The notes: generated by a model from the letters alone, not told the origin. 39,749 nt of DNA from Pseudoalteromonas sp. S2755 (GCF_005886535.1 NZ_PNDS01000101.1:1-39749); one strand, 5' to 3'; counted from the first letter of the stretch, positions 16,364 to 26,983 are shown. A program made the numbers and translations.

Positions 16364-17938
16364 TTAGCTTTTAGGCTCTGTTCTAAGCCCAAGGATCAAA
16401 CTTACACACATCAGCAGTAGTACAAAAGTAAACGGTAAACCTGTTGAAATGGCGCCCGCTTGCAGCGCTTCAATCGCTTCTTTACCGCCGATCCACAGTA
16501 GCGCTGCCGCAATAGCACCCTCAATACTCGCCCAGAATATACGTTGTGGTACTGGGGCATCTATTTTACCACCAGCGGTAATACTATCGATAACCAAAGA
16601 GCCAGAGTCCGACGAAGTGATGAAGAAAACTAGTACAAGTAAAATCGCCGTGAACGAGAGCAAATCACTCATAGGTAGGTTTTCGAACATTTGGAACATT
16701 GCCAGTGGCACTTCAGTCAAGCCATCAGTTCCTAGAGCACCAATGCCATTTTTTACCTGATCGATAGCAAGGCCACCGTAGATTGACATCCAGATCACGG
16801 TTACCAATGTGGGGATTAATAATACTGCGGTGATAAATTCGCGTATGGTGCGACCCTCAGAAACCCGTGCGATAAACATACCGACAAACGGTGACCAAGA
16901 AATCCACCATGCCCAATAAAATACGGTCCAACCTTGGAACCATGCTTCGTCGTCACGACCATGAGGATTACTCAGCGGAATAATGTTTTCAACGTAAGCC
17001 ATTAAAGTCGTTGGAATATTACCCATGGCAATCGCAAAGCCTGCGATACCAACAAACAGTAATAATACAAATGCAATTAACATATTAACGTTACTGAGCA
17101 GCTTTACACCACCATCAATACCGCGAACGACCGAAATAATCGCAAGAGCGGTAACTCCCGCTATTACGGCAATTTCTAGACCGAGGCCAGCTTCTATGCC
17201 AAACACATGTTGGATCCCAGCACCAGCTTGTTGTGCACCTAAACCAAGTGATGTCGCAAGACCAAACAAGGTAGCAAGAACGGCGAGAATATCGATGATA
17301 TGGCCTGGCCAACCCCAAGCTCTGTCTCCCAAAATCGGATAAAAGATCGAGCGTATCGACAGTGGTAAGCCTTTATTGTAGGCAAAGAAAGCTAGTGAAA
17401 GCGCAACAACGGCGTAAATAGCCCAAGGATGCAGCCCCCAATGGTACATGGTGGCACCCATTGCAAGCTCTGCCGCTTCAGGCGTGTTTGCGGTTACATT
17501 CAATGGTGTTTCATACCAACCTGTGTAATATGCGACGGGCTCAGCAACGCCCCAAAACATCAGACCTATACCCATACCCGCTGCAAATAACATTGCCAGC
17601 CATGATGCCCGAGTGTAGCTTGGTTTGGCATTTTCACCACCTAGTCGAATTTTACCGTAAGGCGATAAAACGAGCACCAAACAAAATAGGACAAAGAAAT
17701 TACCAGACCACATAAACAGAGCATCAAAGTTACCTATGATGTCCCACTTTATGCCGTCTAAGGTGGTCTTAGCTGTGTTTGCATCAACTAATAACACGGC
17801 GACTAAAAACGCCAGTATTAACCCCGCACTCACACCAAAAACTGGGTTATGTACGTCAAACCCCCACTTTTGAACATTGTCTTGTCCAACGGTGTAGTCT
17901 GTATTATCGATGCTGTACTTATCGTGGTGATTGCCCAT
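16364..17938 (-). CDS. BCCT family betaine/choline/carnitine transporter
   Basis: A 524-residue inner-membrane symporter with 12 predicted spans. BCCT hallmarks are GMGIGLMFWGVAEPVAYY in TM3, HWGLHPWAIYAVVAL in TM4, the aromatic run WAWWISWSPFVGMFIARVSEGRTIREF in TM8 and its following loop, and FFITSSDSGSLVIDSI. The glycine-rich GMGIG of TM3 is the sodium-coupled form seen in BetP, not the GMGMG-like methionine form of CaiT. Only about 8 residues follow the last span, so the long osmosensing C-tail of BetP is absent. Uptake for nutrition or constitutive osmoprotection is likelier than BetP-like gating. The substrate (glycine betaine, choline, DMSP or similar) is not readable. GAGG precedes the ATG. 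The gene is monocistronic. Confidence 0.93.
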   Translation of the reverse strand: MGNHHDKYSIDNTDYTVGQDNVQKWGFDVHNPVFGVSAGLILAFLVAVLLVDANTAKTTLDGIKWDIIGNFDALFMWSGNFFVLFCLVLVLSPYGKIRLGGENAKPSYTRASWLAMLFAAGMGIGLMFWGVAEPVAYYTGWYETPLNVTANTPEAAELAMGATMYHWGLHPWAIYAVVALSLAFFAYNKGLPLSIRSIFYPILGDRAWGWPGHIIDILAVLATLFGLATSLGLGAQQAGAGIQHVFGIEAGLGLEIAVIAGVTALAIISVVRGIDGGVKLLSNVNMLIAFVLLLFVGIAGFAIAMGNIPTTLMAYVENIIPLSNPHGRDDEAWFQGWTVFYWAWWISWSPFVGMFIARVSEGRTIREFITAVLLIPTLVTVIWMSIYGGLAIDQVKNGIGALGTDGLTEVPLAMFQMFENLPMSDLLSFTAILLVLVFFITSSDSGSLVIDSITAGGKIDAPVPQRIFWASIEGAIAAALLWIGGKEAIEALQAGAISTGLPFTFVLLLMCVSLILGLRTEPKS

Positions 17939-18562
17939 GATATCCTCTTATTGTTCTCATCGTGATACGACACCAAGCTGATACACTGAATTTATCGCTA
18001 GGCAAGTGGTGATAACAATTCGACATAAACTAACTATGCAACAGTGAAAAATTTAATCTGGCTTTTAAAGCTAATCATTAGCTGTTTAGAATGGCTTTAT
18101 CAGCCATAAAATATGCTAGCAATTTGCTTTAAGTAGTTATCAGTAAGTCACAAAAACTACTTAGTCTAGTTTAGATTATTCAGCGTATTCATTCGACTTA
18201 TGTGTTTTTATCACATCAGGCGTATGGCTACCTAAATACGATGATGGGTTTATGTTAGTTACAGCGACAGTATACTGCCTCAATACTTGTAATTAAGATA
18301 AACCAACCGAACCGTTATGCTACTCAGCTATGGTATCAATATATTGTATCAACTTGATATTCAGTCGATGCTTCAAAGCAGCAACTTTTTATTTTAAGTC
18401 TTACTGGCAAATGAAAATCCAATGCCAGCTAAACCTATTTGTAATAGTTTAGGGGGTGAGATTAAAAAGTAAATGGCTACTGAATTTTTTATTTAAAAAT
18501 CATCACATTCATCAACTAGACATACAGAGTGATGTAAAGTGGCAAGTTTTCCTTTGATGGCA
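17939..18562. other. Long intergenic region upstream of the BCCT gene
   Basis: About 620 bp with no open frame that looks coding on either strand. It contains an inverted repeat TAAGTAGTT (18130-18138) / AACTACTTA (18155-18163), which could be an operator upstream of the transporter gene. AT-rich tracts follow, with nothing I can name. No tRNA or small-RNA signature was seen. Confidence 0.5.
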
Positions 18563-18595
18563 TGTGAAAAAAAAACCCCTCTTGCGAGGGGTTTT
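18563..18595 (-). terminator. Terminator of the liu operon
   Basis: AAAACCCCTC (18572-18581), loop TTGC, GAGGGGTTTT (18586-18595). On the minus strand a run of nine T follows the stem. It lies about 60 bp after the scoB stop codon. Confidence 0.92.
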
Positions 18596-18657
18596 GGGTA
18601 ACTCAGCGCCTTTGGCACTGGGAATGAGGTCGGTACATTTGTAAGTTAGGGTGTGTC

Positions 18658-19323
18658 TTACGATGCCTCAAACTGCATTTCAGGGATCTCACCGTCGACG
18701 ATAAGCTTGCCCGCAGTTTTGCTGATTATTTCATCAACACTAACACCCGGGGCGCGTTCTAGCAAATGGAATGCGCCGTCTTTTACTTCTAACACAGCTA
18801 AATCGGTTACGATTTTCTTTACACAATTTACGCCGGTTAGCGGCAATGTGCATGATTCAAGCAATTTAGAATCACCGTGTTTGCTAGCATGGGTCATGGT
18901 CACTATGATGTTGCGTGCACCAGCAACTAAGTCCATTGCACCACCCATGCCTTTGATTAATTTTTTCGGGATCATCCAAGACGCGATATTGCCTTGTTGA
19001 TCAACTTCAAATGCACCTAGTACCGTTAAGTCTACATGACCACCACGGATCATGGCAAAGCTTTCCGCACTATTAAAAATTGCTGCACCTGTTGCTGCTG
19101 TCACGGTTTCTTTACCCGCGTTGATCATATCGGCGTCAACTTGGTCTTCGGTTGGGTAGGGACCCATACCTAACAAGCCATTTTCCGATTGCAGCATCAC
19201 TTCGATGCCTTTTGGCACGTAGTTAGCCACTAAGGTTGGAATACCTATGCCTAAATTTACGTAGTAACCGTCTTCAAGCTCTTGCGCCACGCGCATCGCA
19301 ATTTGTTCACGATTTAAACCCAT
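18658..19323 (-). CDS. scoB: Succinyl-CoA:3-ketoacid CoA-transferase, subunit B
   Basis: A 221-residue beta subunit of the SCOT-type enzyme that moves CoA from succinyl-CoA to acetoacetate. The catalytic glutamate is E47 in [15 protein letters not shown]. Family blocks [42 protein letters not shown] and [13 protein letters not shown] are intact and match the C-terminal half of mitochondrial SCOT (OXCT1). It is the last gene of the liu operon, 9 bp after scoA. HMG-CoA lyase two genes upstream produces the acetoacetate it consumes, so leucine carbon ends as acetoacetyl-CoA. An AGGAGG-like GGAGGC site sits before the ATG. The acyl-CoA donor is assigned by SCOT similarity. Confidence 0.93.
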   Translation of the reverse strand: MGLNREQIAMRVAQELEDGYYVNLGIGIPTLVANYVPKGIEVMLQSENGLLGMGPYPTEDQVDADMINAGKETVTAATGAAIFNSAESFAMIRGGHVDLTVLGAFEVDQQGNIASWMIPKKLIKGMGGAMDLVAGARNIIVTMTHASKHGDSKLLESCTLPLTGVNCVKKIVTDLAVLEVKDGAFHLLERAPGVSVDEIISKTAGKLIVDGEIPEMQFEAS

Positions 19324-19332
19324 GATTGCCTC

Positions 19333-20031
19333 CTATTTGCGCGTTGTGACACGTTCAATACGTTTTTCAAAGTCACCTTTGATCACGCGATTGACATAAA
19401 TACCTGGGGTGTGGATTTGACTCGGCTCAAGTTCACCCGGTTCTACGATTTCTTCAACTTCCGCTACGGTGATTTTTCCGGCTGTCGCTGCCATTGGGTT
19501 AAAGTTCATTGCAGTATGGCGGAACACCAAGTTGCCATAGCGATCTGCTTTCCAAGCCTTAACAATGGCAAATTCACCAGTAATTGACTCTTCCAAAATA
19601 TATGGTCGGCCATCAAATTCTTTTACTTCTTTACCTTCAGCAACGGGAGTACCGTACCCTGTTGCTGTGTAAAAAGCTGGGATCCCAGCACCACCAGCGC
19701 GCATCTTCTCTGCAAGCGTACCTTGTGGTGTTAATTCAACGTCAATAATGCCATCGAGAAGTTGCTGTTCAAACAGCGCATTTTCACCAACATAAGAGGC
19801 GATGATCTTCTTAATTTGACGATCTTTAAGCAAAATACCTAAACCAAAGTCGTCGACCCCACAGTTGTTTGAAACCACGGTAAGCTCTTTTGTTTGCAGG
19901 CGCTTAATTTCTGCAATTAAGCCTTCTGGAATACCACACAAACCAAAGCCACCTGCGATGATGGTATCGCCGTCTTTAAGACCTGCCATCGCTTCGCTGT
20001 AGCTTGATACGACTTTATCGAAACCGGCCAT
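19333..20031 (-). CDS. scoA: Succinyl-CoA:3-ketoacid CoA-transferase, subunit A
   Basis: A 232-residue alpha subunit. [13 protein letters not shown] is the glycine-rich CoA-transferase family I signature near the N-terminus. [34 protein letters not shown] and [24 protein letters not shown] closely follow the N-terminal half of animal SCOT rather than AtoD, which is the reason for choosing sco names. It pairs with scoB, 9 bp downstream, to form the heteromeric cytosolic enzyme. The gene is 27 bp after HMG-CoA lyase in the leucine operon. Confidence 0.93.
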   Translation of the reverse strand: MAGFDKVVSSYSEAMAGLKDGDTIIAGGFGLCGIPEGLIAEIKRLQTKELTVVSNNCGVDDFGLGILLKDRQIKKIIASYVGENALFEQQLLDGIIDVELTPQGTLAEKMRAGGAGIPAFYTATGYGTPVAEGKEVKEFDGRPYILEESITGEFAIVKAWKADRYGNLVFRHTAMNFNPMAATAGKITVAEVEEIVEPGELEPSQIHTPGIYVNRVIKGDFEKRIERVTTRK

Positions 20032-20058
20032 AAGCCCACTCCTAATAATGTTATTGTT

Positions 20059-20967
20059 TTAAGATTGACAAGTTTGCTTGAGTGCTAACGACACTTTACT
20101 GCTTGGTGTCTTGCCTAGCGCATCACAAATTGCCCATCCTGCTTTTGCTAGCCTTTCTAAATCAATTCCACACTCAATGCCAAGCCCTTGCAGTAAGTAA
20201 ACTACATCCTCAGTGGCAACATTTCCTGACGCGCCCTTGGCGTAGGGGCAACCACCGAGACCTGCAACGGCGCTATCAACAGTTGCGAGCCCCATTTGCA
20301 GGGCCGTGTGAATATTCGTTAATGCTTGTCCGTAGGTATCATGGAAATGCACCGCAAGCTTGTCAGCAGGGATATGTTGCAATAACAAGGTGAGAAGCTG
20401 CTGGACTTTTTTAGGCGTACCAACACCTATGGTGTCGCCTAGGCTGATTTCATAACAACCAAGTGACAACAATTGTTTACATACCGCTAAAACTTGCTCT
20501 GGTTGTACTTCACCTTGATATGGGCAACCAACCACGCAGCTAACATAACCTCTTACTTTTATGTTGTTTTTTTGTGCAAGTTCAACAACGGGACGAAAGC
20601 GTTCAATACTTTGTTCAATCGTGCAGTTGATGTTTTTTTGCGTAAATGCCTCACTGGCGGCAGTAAAAATGGCAAATTCGTCGACCTGATTTTCTAGTGC
20701 AAGCTCTGCGCCTTTAAGGTTTGGCGTTAGGGCGCTTATTTCAACGCCTTCACTACGTTTAAAGCCTTGGATCACCGCTGCAGAATCGGCCATTTGTGGC
20801 ACCCATTTGGGCGACACAAACGCGCCTGCTTCTATGTGCTTGAGGCCAGCGTCTTTTAATGCGTTAACCAGCGAGATTTTAGCTTCTGTGGCAACACTGG
20901 CCTCATTTTGTAAGCCGTCCCGTGCGCCAACTTCTACAATTTTAACCTTAGCCGGATACTGAGACAT
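20059..20967 (-). CDS. liuE: Hydroxymethylglutaryl-CoA lyase
   Basis: A 302-residue TIM-barrel lyase that cleaves HMG-CoA to acetyl-CoA and acetoacetate, the closing step of leucine breakdown. VKIVEVGARDGLQNE holds the metal-binding Asp and catalytic Arg of the DRE-TIM family. AVHFHDTYGQALTN supplies the two metal-binding His. GLGGCPYAKGASGNVATED contains the catalytic cysteine and the loop typical of HMG-CoA lyases. Its ATG shares one base with the stop codon of liuD (TAATG), so the two genes are translationally coupled. Confidence 0.96.
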   Translation of the reverse strand: MSQYPAKVKIVEVGARDGLQNEASVATEAKISLVNALKDAGLKHIEAGAFVSPKWVPQMADSAAVIQGFKRSEGVEISALTPNLKGAELALENQVDEFAIFTAASEAFTQKNINCTIEQSIERFRPVVELAQKNNIKVRGYVSCVVGCPYQGEVQPEQVLAVCKQLLSLGCYEISLGDTIGVGTPKKVQQLLTLLLQHIPADKLAVHFHDTYGQALTNIHTALQMGLATVDSAVAGLGGCPYAKGASGNVATEDVVYLLQGLGIECGIDLERLAKAGWAICDALGKTPSSKVSLALKQTCQS

Positions 20968-22910
20968 TAGTCTTGTTCCTCAACAATCGCCAGCATATCG
21001 CCATGACTGACCAGCTCGCCTTCTGCAAAGCAGTATGAAGTCAGCGTGCCATCAAATGGTGCATTCAGCGTATATTCCATCTTCATGGCTTCGATTATCA
21101 CAACGGCATCGCCTTTATTGACTTGAGTACCAACGGCTAACAAATGCTTAACCACGGTGCCGTTCAATGGTGCTGCCAGCGGTGCGGCTTCGTGCTCATG
21201 ATCGCTAATGTAATGCTTTGACTTGAGCTCAACGGTATGTTGATACGGGCCATACATAATAGTGATCGCGGTTTCGGTCACAATGGCGCTGGCCTGTAAC
21301 CGTGCACCATCAATCACCACTGTTAACTGGTGTCCATTTAATTCACATTCAATTTGGTGGATTTGCTCGTTAAACGAAACCTTCCAACCACCTTGAGATT
21401 GATAGGCACAGGCGACATGATCTGCAAATGGTAAATCCACTTTCGCGGTTTGGTTAAGCCTAAAGCCTAAGTTTCCCCATACCGTGTTTTTACATGGTTG
21501 TTGGTGGCTAAGATAGGCCGCACTTGCTAATAACACCATTTTATCCAGCGGCGTATTCGATTGAGTTAGTACCTCAGTTTGCGTGTCGATAAAGTGGGTA
21601 TCAGGTGCACCTGCTGTAAAAGTAGGGTGGCCTGCTAAGTGATGCAAAAATGCAATATTGGATTTTAAACCACACAGATGTACTTGTTCTAAACTCGATT
21701 TTAATTTGAGTAACGCTTGTTCACGATTTTTGCCATAAACAATAAGCTTTGCGATCATAGGGTCGTAAAATGGACTGATCTCATCGCCTTGCTGCACGCC
21801 AGTGTCAATTCTTACGCCATCTTTGGCTTCAGGAAAGCTAAGGTGTGAAAGTACACCAGAAAACGGCATAAAGTTCTCTTCAGGGTCTTCTGCGTAAATG
21901 CGCGCTTCAAAACTATGACCAGACAACGAAACCTGCTGTTGAGTAAGCGGTAGCGGTTCACCCGCAGCAACCATCAGTTGCCACTCGACTAAATCGAGGC
22001 CAGTCACCATTTCTGTCACTGGGTGCTCTACTTGCAGGCGAGTATTCATCTCCATAAAAAAGAACTCGTCGCCACATAATAAGAACTCCACTGTACCTGC
22101 GCCGCGATAATTAATAGCCTGCGCGCAGCGTACTGCTGCTTCACCCATGGCTTTGCGCATAGCATCAGTCAAACCAGGCGCCGGCGCTTCTTCAATCACT
22201 TTTTGGTGACGACGCTGTAGTGAACAGTCTCTATCGCCGAGGTAAACACAGTTACCGTGACTATCGGCAAAAACTTGTACTTCAACGTGACGAGGCTTAT
22301 CAACAAACCGCTCAAGCAGTACTAAGTCATTGCCAAAACTCGCTGCAGCTTCACGTTTAGCGCCATGTAGTGCCGATAAAAACTCGCTGCTTTCTCGTAC
22401 TACCCGCATGCCTTTACCACCACCGCCGTAAGCGGCTTTGATAAGTACTGGAAAGCCGATTTTTTCAGCTTCGGCTTGCAAGAAGTCATCTTCTTGTTTG
22501 TCACCATAATACCCAGGAACTAGAGGCACATTAGCGTCATGCATGATTTCCTTGGCTCGGGTCTTAGAACCCATCGCTTCAATAGAGCTTGCCAGCGGAC
22601 CAATAAACGCAATGTTTGACGCTTCGCACGCTTTTGCGAATACTTCATTTTCAGATAAAAAACCATAACCTGGGTGGATGCAATCGACGCCCGCCGCTTT
22701 GGCGACTTCAAGAATTCTGTCCGCAACCAAATAAGACTCTTTACTTGGTGCCGGACCGATATGATAGGCTTCGTCAGCTGTTTTCACATGCATCGCATTG
22801 GCATCTGCATCAGAATAAACTGCCACTGTGGTTAGGCCCAATTTCTTTGCGGTGCGCATCACGCGGCAGGCAATTTCACCACGGTTTGCGACTAGAATTT
22901 TAGTTAGCAT
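20967..22910 (-). CDS. liuD: 3-methylcrotonyl-CoA carboxylase, biotin-containing alpha subunit
   Basis: A 647-residue biotin carboxylase plus biotin carrier. The N-terminus KILVANRGEIACRVMRTA is typical of biotin carboxylases. The ATP-grasp glycine loop AYGGGGKGMRVV follows, then EMNTRLQVEHPVTEMVTG. A middle linker leads to the C-terminal biotinyl domain with the biotinylated Lys610 in EAMKMEYTL. With LiuB it carboxylates 3-methylcrotonyl-CoA to 3-methylglutaconyl-CoA, and it needs a biotin ligase encoded elsewhere. It lies 8 bp after liuC, with AGGAGT ahead of the ATG. The gene order and the LiuB partner argue for the leucine substrate rather than propionyl- or geranyl-CoA. Confidence 0.95.
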   Translation of the reverse strand: MLTKILVANRGEIACRVMRTAKKLGLTTVAVYSDADANAMHVKTADEAYHIGPAPSKESYLVADRILEVAKAAGVDCIHPGYGFLSENEVFAKACEASNIAFIGPLASSIEAMGSKTRAKEIMHDANVPLVPGYYGDKQEDDFLQAEAEKIGFPVLIKAAYGGGGKGMRVVRESSEFLSALHGAKREAAASFGNDLVLLERFVDKPRHVEVQVFADSHGNCVYLGDRDCSLQRRHQKVIEEAPAPGLTDAMRKAMGEAAVRCAQAINYRGAGTVEFLLCGDEFFFMEMNTRLQVEHPVTEMVTGLDLVEWQLMVAAGEPLPLTQQQVSLSGHSFEARIYAEDPEENFMPFSGVLSHLSFPEAKDGVRIDTGVQQGDEISPFYDPMIAKLIVYGKNREQALLKLKSSLEQVHLCGLKSNIAFLHHLAGHPTFTAGAPDTHFIDTQTEVLTQSNTPLDKMVLLASAAYLSHQQPCKNTVWGNLGFRLNQTAKVDLPFADHVACAYQSQGGWKVSFNEQIHQIECELNGHQLTVVIDGARLQASAIVTETAITIMYGPYQHTVELKSKHYISDHEHEAAPLAAPLNGTVVKHLLAVGTQVNKGDAVVIIEAMKMEYTLNAPFDGTLTSYCFAEGELVSHGDMLAIVEEQD

Positions 22911-22918
22911 GTTGACTC

Positions 22919-23701
22919 CTATTCGCTTGCGGCGGTTTGCCAGCGTGGTGCTCGTTTATCGAAAAAGGCGCTAAGCCCTTCTTGGCCTTCGTCACTTACT
23001 CTAATTTCAGCGATACGCTTTGCGGTATGGGCGATCAACGCTTCATTTATCTCTTTACCAGCAACTTCGCTGATCAGTGCTTTGGCACTTTTCACAGCAG
23101 CAGGGCCATTGTTAAGCAAGGTATTGAGAAAATCCGCTTCGCTTTTTGCTAAATCATCGCTCAATTCGTGAATTAAACCCATTTCTAGCGCCTTTTCACC
23201 ATCGAATACTTCGGCTGTTAAAAAATAGCGTCGCGCTTGGCGCTCCCCGATGGCTTTAATGACATAAGGACTAATCACAGCCGGAATAAGACCAAGCTTG
23301 ACTTCACTTAAACAAAATTTAGAGTTGTGCTCTGCAATGGCGATATCACAACAGGCGATTAACCCAAGCGCACCGCCAAAAGCAGCGCCTTGCACCAAAC
23401 ACAGCGTTGGGTGAGGGCAAGTGGCCAGCACTTGCATTAATTTAGCAAGTTCTAAAGAATCAGCGACGTTTTCGTCATAGTCGTTGTCTGCCATGGATTT
23501 CATCCACGCCAGATCAGCCCCCGCTGAAAAGTGTTTACCTTCGGTTTTTAATACCAGCGCTCTGACATCAAGGCCGCTGGCATATTCGATATTCTTAATG
23601 AGTTCGGCAATCACCTCCGCATTGAAGGCATTATGTTTTTCTGGGCGACTTAGCTCTAAAATCGCCACTTTGCTTTTTGTTATATTTAAAGTGACAGGCA
23701 T
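22919..23701 (-). CDS. liuC: Methylglutaconyl-CoA hydratase
   Basis: A 260-residue crotonase-fold enzyme that hydrates 3-methylglutaconyl-CoA to HMG-CoA. HFSAGADLAWMK and GAAFGGALGLIACCDIAIAE form the oxyanion hole. The catalytic glutamate in the LSEVKLGLIP segment is present. The first crotonase glutamate, normally after GGG.E, is replaced here by glycine (GGALG), as I recall for bacterial LiuC proteins. Placement between the two carboxylase genes fixes its role in leucine breakdown. AAGGAGC lies before the ATG, 9 bp after liuB. Confidence 0.92.
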   Translation of the reverse strand: MPVTLNITKSKVAILELSRPEKHNAFNAEVIAELIKNIEYASGLDVRALVLKTEGKHFSAGADLAWMKSMADNDYDENVADSLELAKLMQVLATCPHPTLCLVQGAAFGGALGLIACCDIAIAEHNSKFCLSEVKLGLIPAVISPYVIKAIGERQARRYFLTAEVFDGEKALEMGLIHELSDDLAKSEADFLNTLLNNGPAAVKSAKALISEVAGKEINEALIAHTAKRIAEIRVSDEGQEGLSAFFDKRAPRWQTAASE

Positions 23702-23710
23702 AAGTGCTCC

Positions 23711-25318
23711 TTACATTCTGAAGACGCCAAATTTAGACTCTTTTTGCGGTGCGTTACTCGCAGCCTCTAAGGCAAGACCAAGTACTGTGCGCGTATCCGC
23801 AGGGTCGATAACGCCATCGTCCCAAAGCCTTGCGCTGGCATAGTATGGATGTCCTTGCTTTTCATACTGCTCGATGATTGGTTTTTTAAATTCACTCACT
23901 TCGGCATCGCTCATGCTAAGGCCCTTACGTGCTAAACCATCTTGTTTTACCTGCGTTAATACGCCTGCAGCTTGTTCACCACCCATTACGGAGATCCGTG
24001 CGTTTGGCCACATCCACATCATGGTTGGCTCGTAGGCTCTACCACACATGCCATAGTTACCAGCACCATATGAGCCGCCAATCAATACTGTAAACTTAGG
24101 TACATCAGCACAGGAAACGGCTGTTACCATTTTTGCACCGTGCTTAGCGATACCTTCCGCTTCGTATTTTTGGCCAACCATAAATCCAGTAATGTTCTGC
24201 AAAAACAGCAGCGGAATATTGCGTTGTGCACAGAGTTGAATAAAGTGTGCGCCTTTTTGCGCGGATTCAGAAAAGAGAATTCCGTTGTTTGCTACGATCC
24301 CTACAGGGTGACCATAAATTTCAGCAAAACCAGTCACGAGTGTTTCGCCGAAGTAGCGTTTAAATTCATCAAACTGAGAATCGTCCACGATACGGGCAAT
24401 GACTTCGCGTACATCGAACGGCTTTTTCAGATCCGTACCGACAATGCCATACACCTCACTGATGTCATAACGTGGTGGTTTAGCATCTTGCAGGAACGGG
24501 CGAGTAGGGCGCTGATGATTAAGGCGTGACACGCACTGTCTTGCGATAGAAAGCGCATGCTCGTCATTTTCTGCATAGTGATCGGCTACACCAGAGATTT
24601 TACAGTGAACATCTGCGCCGCCTAAGTCTTCTGCACTCACTTCTTCACCCGTGGCCGCTTTAACAAGCGGTGGCCCTGCCAAGAAAATAGTGCCTTGTTC
24701 TTTGACGATAATACTTTCATCGGCCATCGCTGGTACATACGCGCCGCCAGCGGTACATAACCCCATGACCACAGCGATTTGTGGGATCCCTTTTGCAGAC
24801 ATACGGGCTTGATTGTAGAAAATCCGACCAAAATGCAATTTATCTGGGAACACTTCATCTTGCTCTGGCAAGTTCGCACCGCCAGAATCCACTAAATAAA
24901 TACAAGGAAGATGGCAGCGCTCGGCGATTTCTTGCGCTCTTAGGTGTTTTTTTACAGTAATAGGGAAATAGGTTCCCCCTTTTACCGTCGCATCATTTGC
25001 CACAATCATGCATTCAACACCTTTAACGCGCCCGATCCCGGCGACCACACCAGCACAAGGAATATCTTGCTCGTAAACGCCAAACGCGGCGAATTGGCCA
25101 ATTTCTAAAAAGGGTGAGCCCTCGTCAAGCAAGGTTTCAATTCGGTCACGTACAAATAATTTACCGCGACTTTGGTGACGAGCGATGAGCGCTTCACCAC
25201 CGCCTTGGCTCAATGTGGCGACTTTATCTTTAAGATCAGCAACCAGCGATGCCATCGCATCGCTGTTTGCCTTAAACTGGGGATCATGCGGATTAACCGC
25301 AGAATTTAGTACCGTCAT
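23711..25318 (-). CDS. liuB: 3-methylcrotonyl-CoA carboxylase, carboxyltransferase beta subunit
   Basis: A 535-residue carboxyltransferase that transfers CO2 from the biotin of LiuD to 3-methylcrotonyl-CoA. The N- and C-terminal crotonase-like halves are both complete. Typical blocks are [71 protein letters not shown] and [18 protein letters not shown], the last two being hallmarks of MCC beta subunits. TAGGAGTG precedes the ATG, 9 bp after the liuA stop. An alpha6-beta6 complex with LiuD is expected from the family. Confidence 0.96.
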   Translation of the reverse strand: MTVLNSAVNPHDPQFKANSDAMASLVADLKDKVATLSQGGGEALIARHQSRGKLFVRDRIETLLDEGSPFLEIGQFAAFGVYEQDIPCAGVVAGIGRVKGVECMIVANDATVKGGTYFPITVKKHLRAQEIAERCHLPCIYLVDSGGANLPEQDEVFPDKLHFGRIFYNQARMSAKGIPQIAVVMGLCTAGGAYVPAMADESIIVKEQGTIFLAGPPLVKAATGEEVSAEDLGGADVHCKISGVADHYAENDEHALSIARQCVSRLNHQRPTRPFLQDAKPPRYDISEVYGIVGTDLKKPFDVREVIARIVDDSQFDEFKRYFGETLVTGFAEIYGHPVGIVANNGILFSESAQKGAHFIQLCAQRNIPLLFLQNITGFMVGQKYEAEGIAKHGAKMVTAVSCADVPKFTVLIGGSYGAGNYGMCGRAYEPTMMWMWPNARISVMGGEQAAGVLTQVKQDGLARKGLSMSDAEVSEFKKPIIEQYEKQGHPYYASARLWDDGVIDPADTRTVLGLALEAASNAPQKESKFGVFRM

Positions 25319-25327
25319 GTAGCACTC

Positions 25328-26503
25328 CTAGCGACTTTCGTTGAATAGCTCACGTCCGATAAGCATACGGCGGATCTCAGACGTACCAGCGCCAATTTCA
25401 TACAGCTTGGCATCGCGAAGTAGTCGACCTGTAGGATATTCATTGATATAACCGTTTCCGCCTAGTAGCTGAATGGCATCAAGTGCAAGTTTGGTTGCAA
25501 GTTCTGCGGCATACAAAATTGCACCAGCAGCATCTTTACGTGTGGTTTCGCCACGGTCACAGGCTTTCGCCACGGTATAAACGTATGAGCGTGCGGCGTT
25601 CATTTGCGTGTACATGTCAGCAACTTTGCCCTGCACCAGCTGGAATTCACCGATGGATTGGTTAAATTGTTTACGCTCGTGAATATAAGGTACTACCACA
25701 TCCATACAAGCCTGCATAATACCAAGCGGACCGCCTGCTAACACCACACGCTCGTAGTCAAGGCCACTCATGAGTACCTTAACGCCTTCGTTGTATTCGC
25801 CAAGGATGTTTTCTGCAGGTACTTCGCAGTTTTCGAATACCAGCTCACAGGTGTTTGAACCACGCATTCCAAGTTTGTCTAACTTTTGTGCCGTTGAAAA
25901 ACCAGGGAAGCTTTTTTCGACGATAAAGGCTGTGATCCCACGAGGGCCTGCATTGGTATCCGTTTTTGCGTAAATCACAAAAACGTCGGCATCTGGACCA
26001 TTAGTGATCCACATTTTATTACCGTTAAGGATGAACTTGTCACCTTGCTTTTCAGCACGCAGTTTCATTGACACCACGTCAGAGCCAGCATTGGGCTCAC
26101 TCATTGCTAGTGCACCGATGTGTTCACCGCTGATAAGTTTTGGTAGATATTTTTCTTTTTGGGCTTGGTTGCCGTTACGGTTAATTTGGTTCACACATAG
26201 GTTTGAGTGTGCGCCGTAGCTTAAGCCAATTGATGCACTCGCACGGCTTATCTCTTCCATTGCGATAACGTGTTCAAGATAACCCATGTTTGAGCCGCCA
26301 AATTCTTCAGCGACGGTGATCCCAAGTAGGCCCATTTCGCCAAACTTTGGCCACATTTCGTTTGGAAATGCATTTTCTTGATCTGTTTTTTCAGCAAGTG
26401 GGGCAATTTCACTGGTCGCAAAGCTATTCACATGATCAAGGATCATGTCTGCTGTTTCGCCTAGTCCAAAGTTTAATTCTTTATATAAAGATACTGTGCT
26501 CAT
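25328..26503 (-). CDS. liuA: Isovaleryl-CoA dehydrogenase
   Basis: A 391-residue flavoprotein that oxidises isovaleryl-CoA to 3-methylcrotonyl-CoA, passing electrons to ETF. The catalytic base is Glu251 in [16 protein letters not shown]. That location is specific to isovaleryl-CoA dehydrogenase (Glu254 in the human enzyme). In most relatives the base is in EGTNE, which here reads GAGTSE. FAD and acyl-CoA signatures [16 protein letters not shown] and [16 protein letters not shown] are intact. It is the first enzyme gene of the operon, 24 bp after liuR. Confidence 0.96.
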   Translation of the reverse strand: MSTVSLYKELNFGLGETADMILDHVNSFATSEIAPLAEKTDQENAFPNEMWPKFGEMGLLGITVAEEFGGSNMGYLEHVIAMEEISRASASIGLSYGAHSNLCVNQINRNGNQAQKEKYLPKLISGEHIGALAMSEPNAGSDVVSMKLRAEKQGDKFILNGNKMWITNGPDADVFVIYAKTDTNAGPRGITAFIVEKSFPGFSTAQKLDKLGMRGSNTCELVFENCEVPAENILGEYNEGVKVLMSGLDYERVVLAGGPLGIMQACMDVVVPYIHERKQFNQSIGEFQLVQGKVADMYTQMNAARSYVYTVAKACDRGETTRKDAAGAILYAAELATKLALDAIQLLGGNGYINEYPTGRLLRDAKLYEIGAGTSEIRRMLIGRELFNESR

Positions 26504-26527
26504 CGGTCTTCATCCTGTTGTGAGAGT

Positions 26528-26920
26528 TTATTTTTCGAGCTCGTGTAGGGTGTCGCGACAACGGCGTTCAGCCGTCACCAGTTCCATTAAGACAACTTTA
26601 ATGTCGTCCATCTGTTGGCTTAAATCGGCTTTTTTCTCTTCAATGAGTTGCAACATGGTTTTAAGTTGCTTTTCGCTCGATTTGTCGGCGTCGTAAAGCT
26701 CAAATAGTCGGCCAGTTTCAGCAAGTGTAAAACCAAGGCGTTTGCCGCGAAGGATCAGTTTTAATCGAACTTTGTCACGTTTTGAGTAAATACGCGTTTG
26801 TCCTTGGCGCCTAGGAGAAAGGAGTCCTTGGTCTTCGTAAAAACGAATACTGCGAGTAGTAATATCAAATTCTTTAGCTAACTCGCTGATTGAATAGGTA
26901 GGTTCATTAATTTCTTGCAT
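26528..26920 (-). CDS. liuR: MerR-family regulator of branched-chain degradation LiuR
   Basis: A 130-residue MerR-type regulator. An N-terminal helix-turn-helix and wing (YSISELAKEFDITTRSIRFYEDQGLL, then RIYSKRDKVRLKLIL) is followed by a long coiled-coil helix at about 80-128 (EKQLKTMLQLIEEKKADLSQQMDDI). The small C-terminus has no metal-binding cysteine pattern, so an organic or acyl-CoA effector is expected, as proposed for LiuR. It is the first gene of the leucine operon. Two LiuR-like sites lie in the 313-bp divergent region upstream, implying autocontrol and control of the opposite valine/isoleucine unit. The Shine-Dalgarno is weak, consistent with low expression. Confidence 0.9.
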   Translation of the reverse strand: MQEINEPTYSISELAKEFDITTRSIRFYEDQGLLSPRRQGQTRIYSKRDKVRLKLILRGKRLGFTLAETGRLFELYDADKSSEKQLKTMLQLIEEKKADLSQQMDDIKVVLMELVTAERRCRDTLHELEK

Positions 26921-26967
26921 TTTTATTTACACTTACAACGTCACTGATTAGACCAATATAAGTGAAG

Positions 26968-26983
26968 TTTACGTAAAGGTAAA
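26968..26983 (-). promoter_or_regulatory. LiuR-like operator for the leucine operon
   Basis: TTTACG-taaa-GGTAAA, an imperfect palindrome of the same form as the site at 27142. It adjoins a -10-like TATATT read on the minus strand at 26960-26955, the place where MerR-type regulators bind (in the promoter spacer). Confidence 0.7.
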
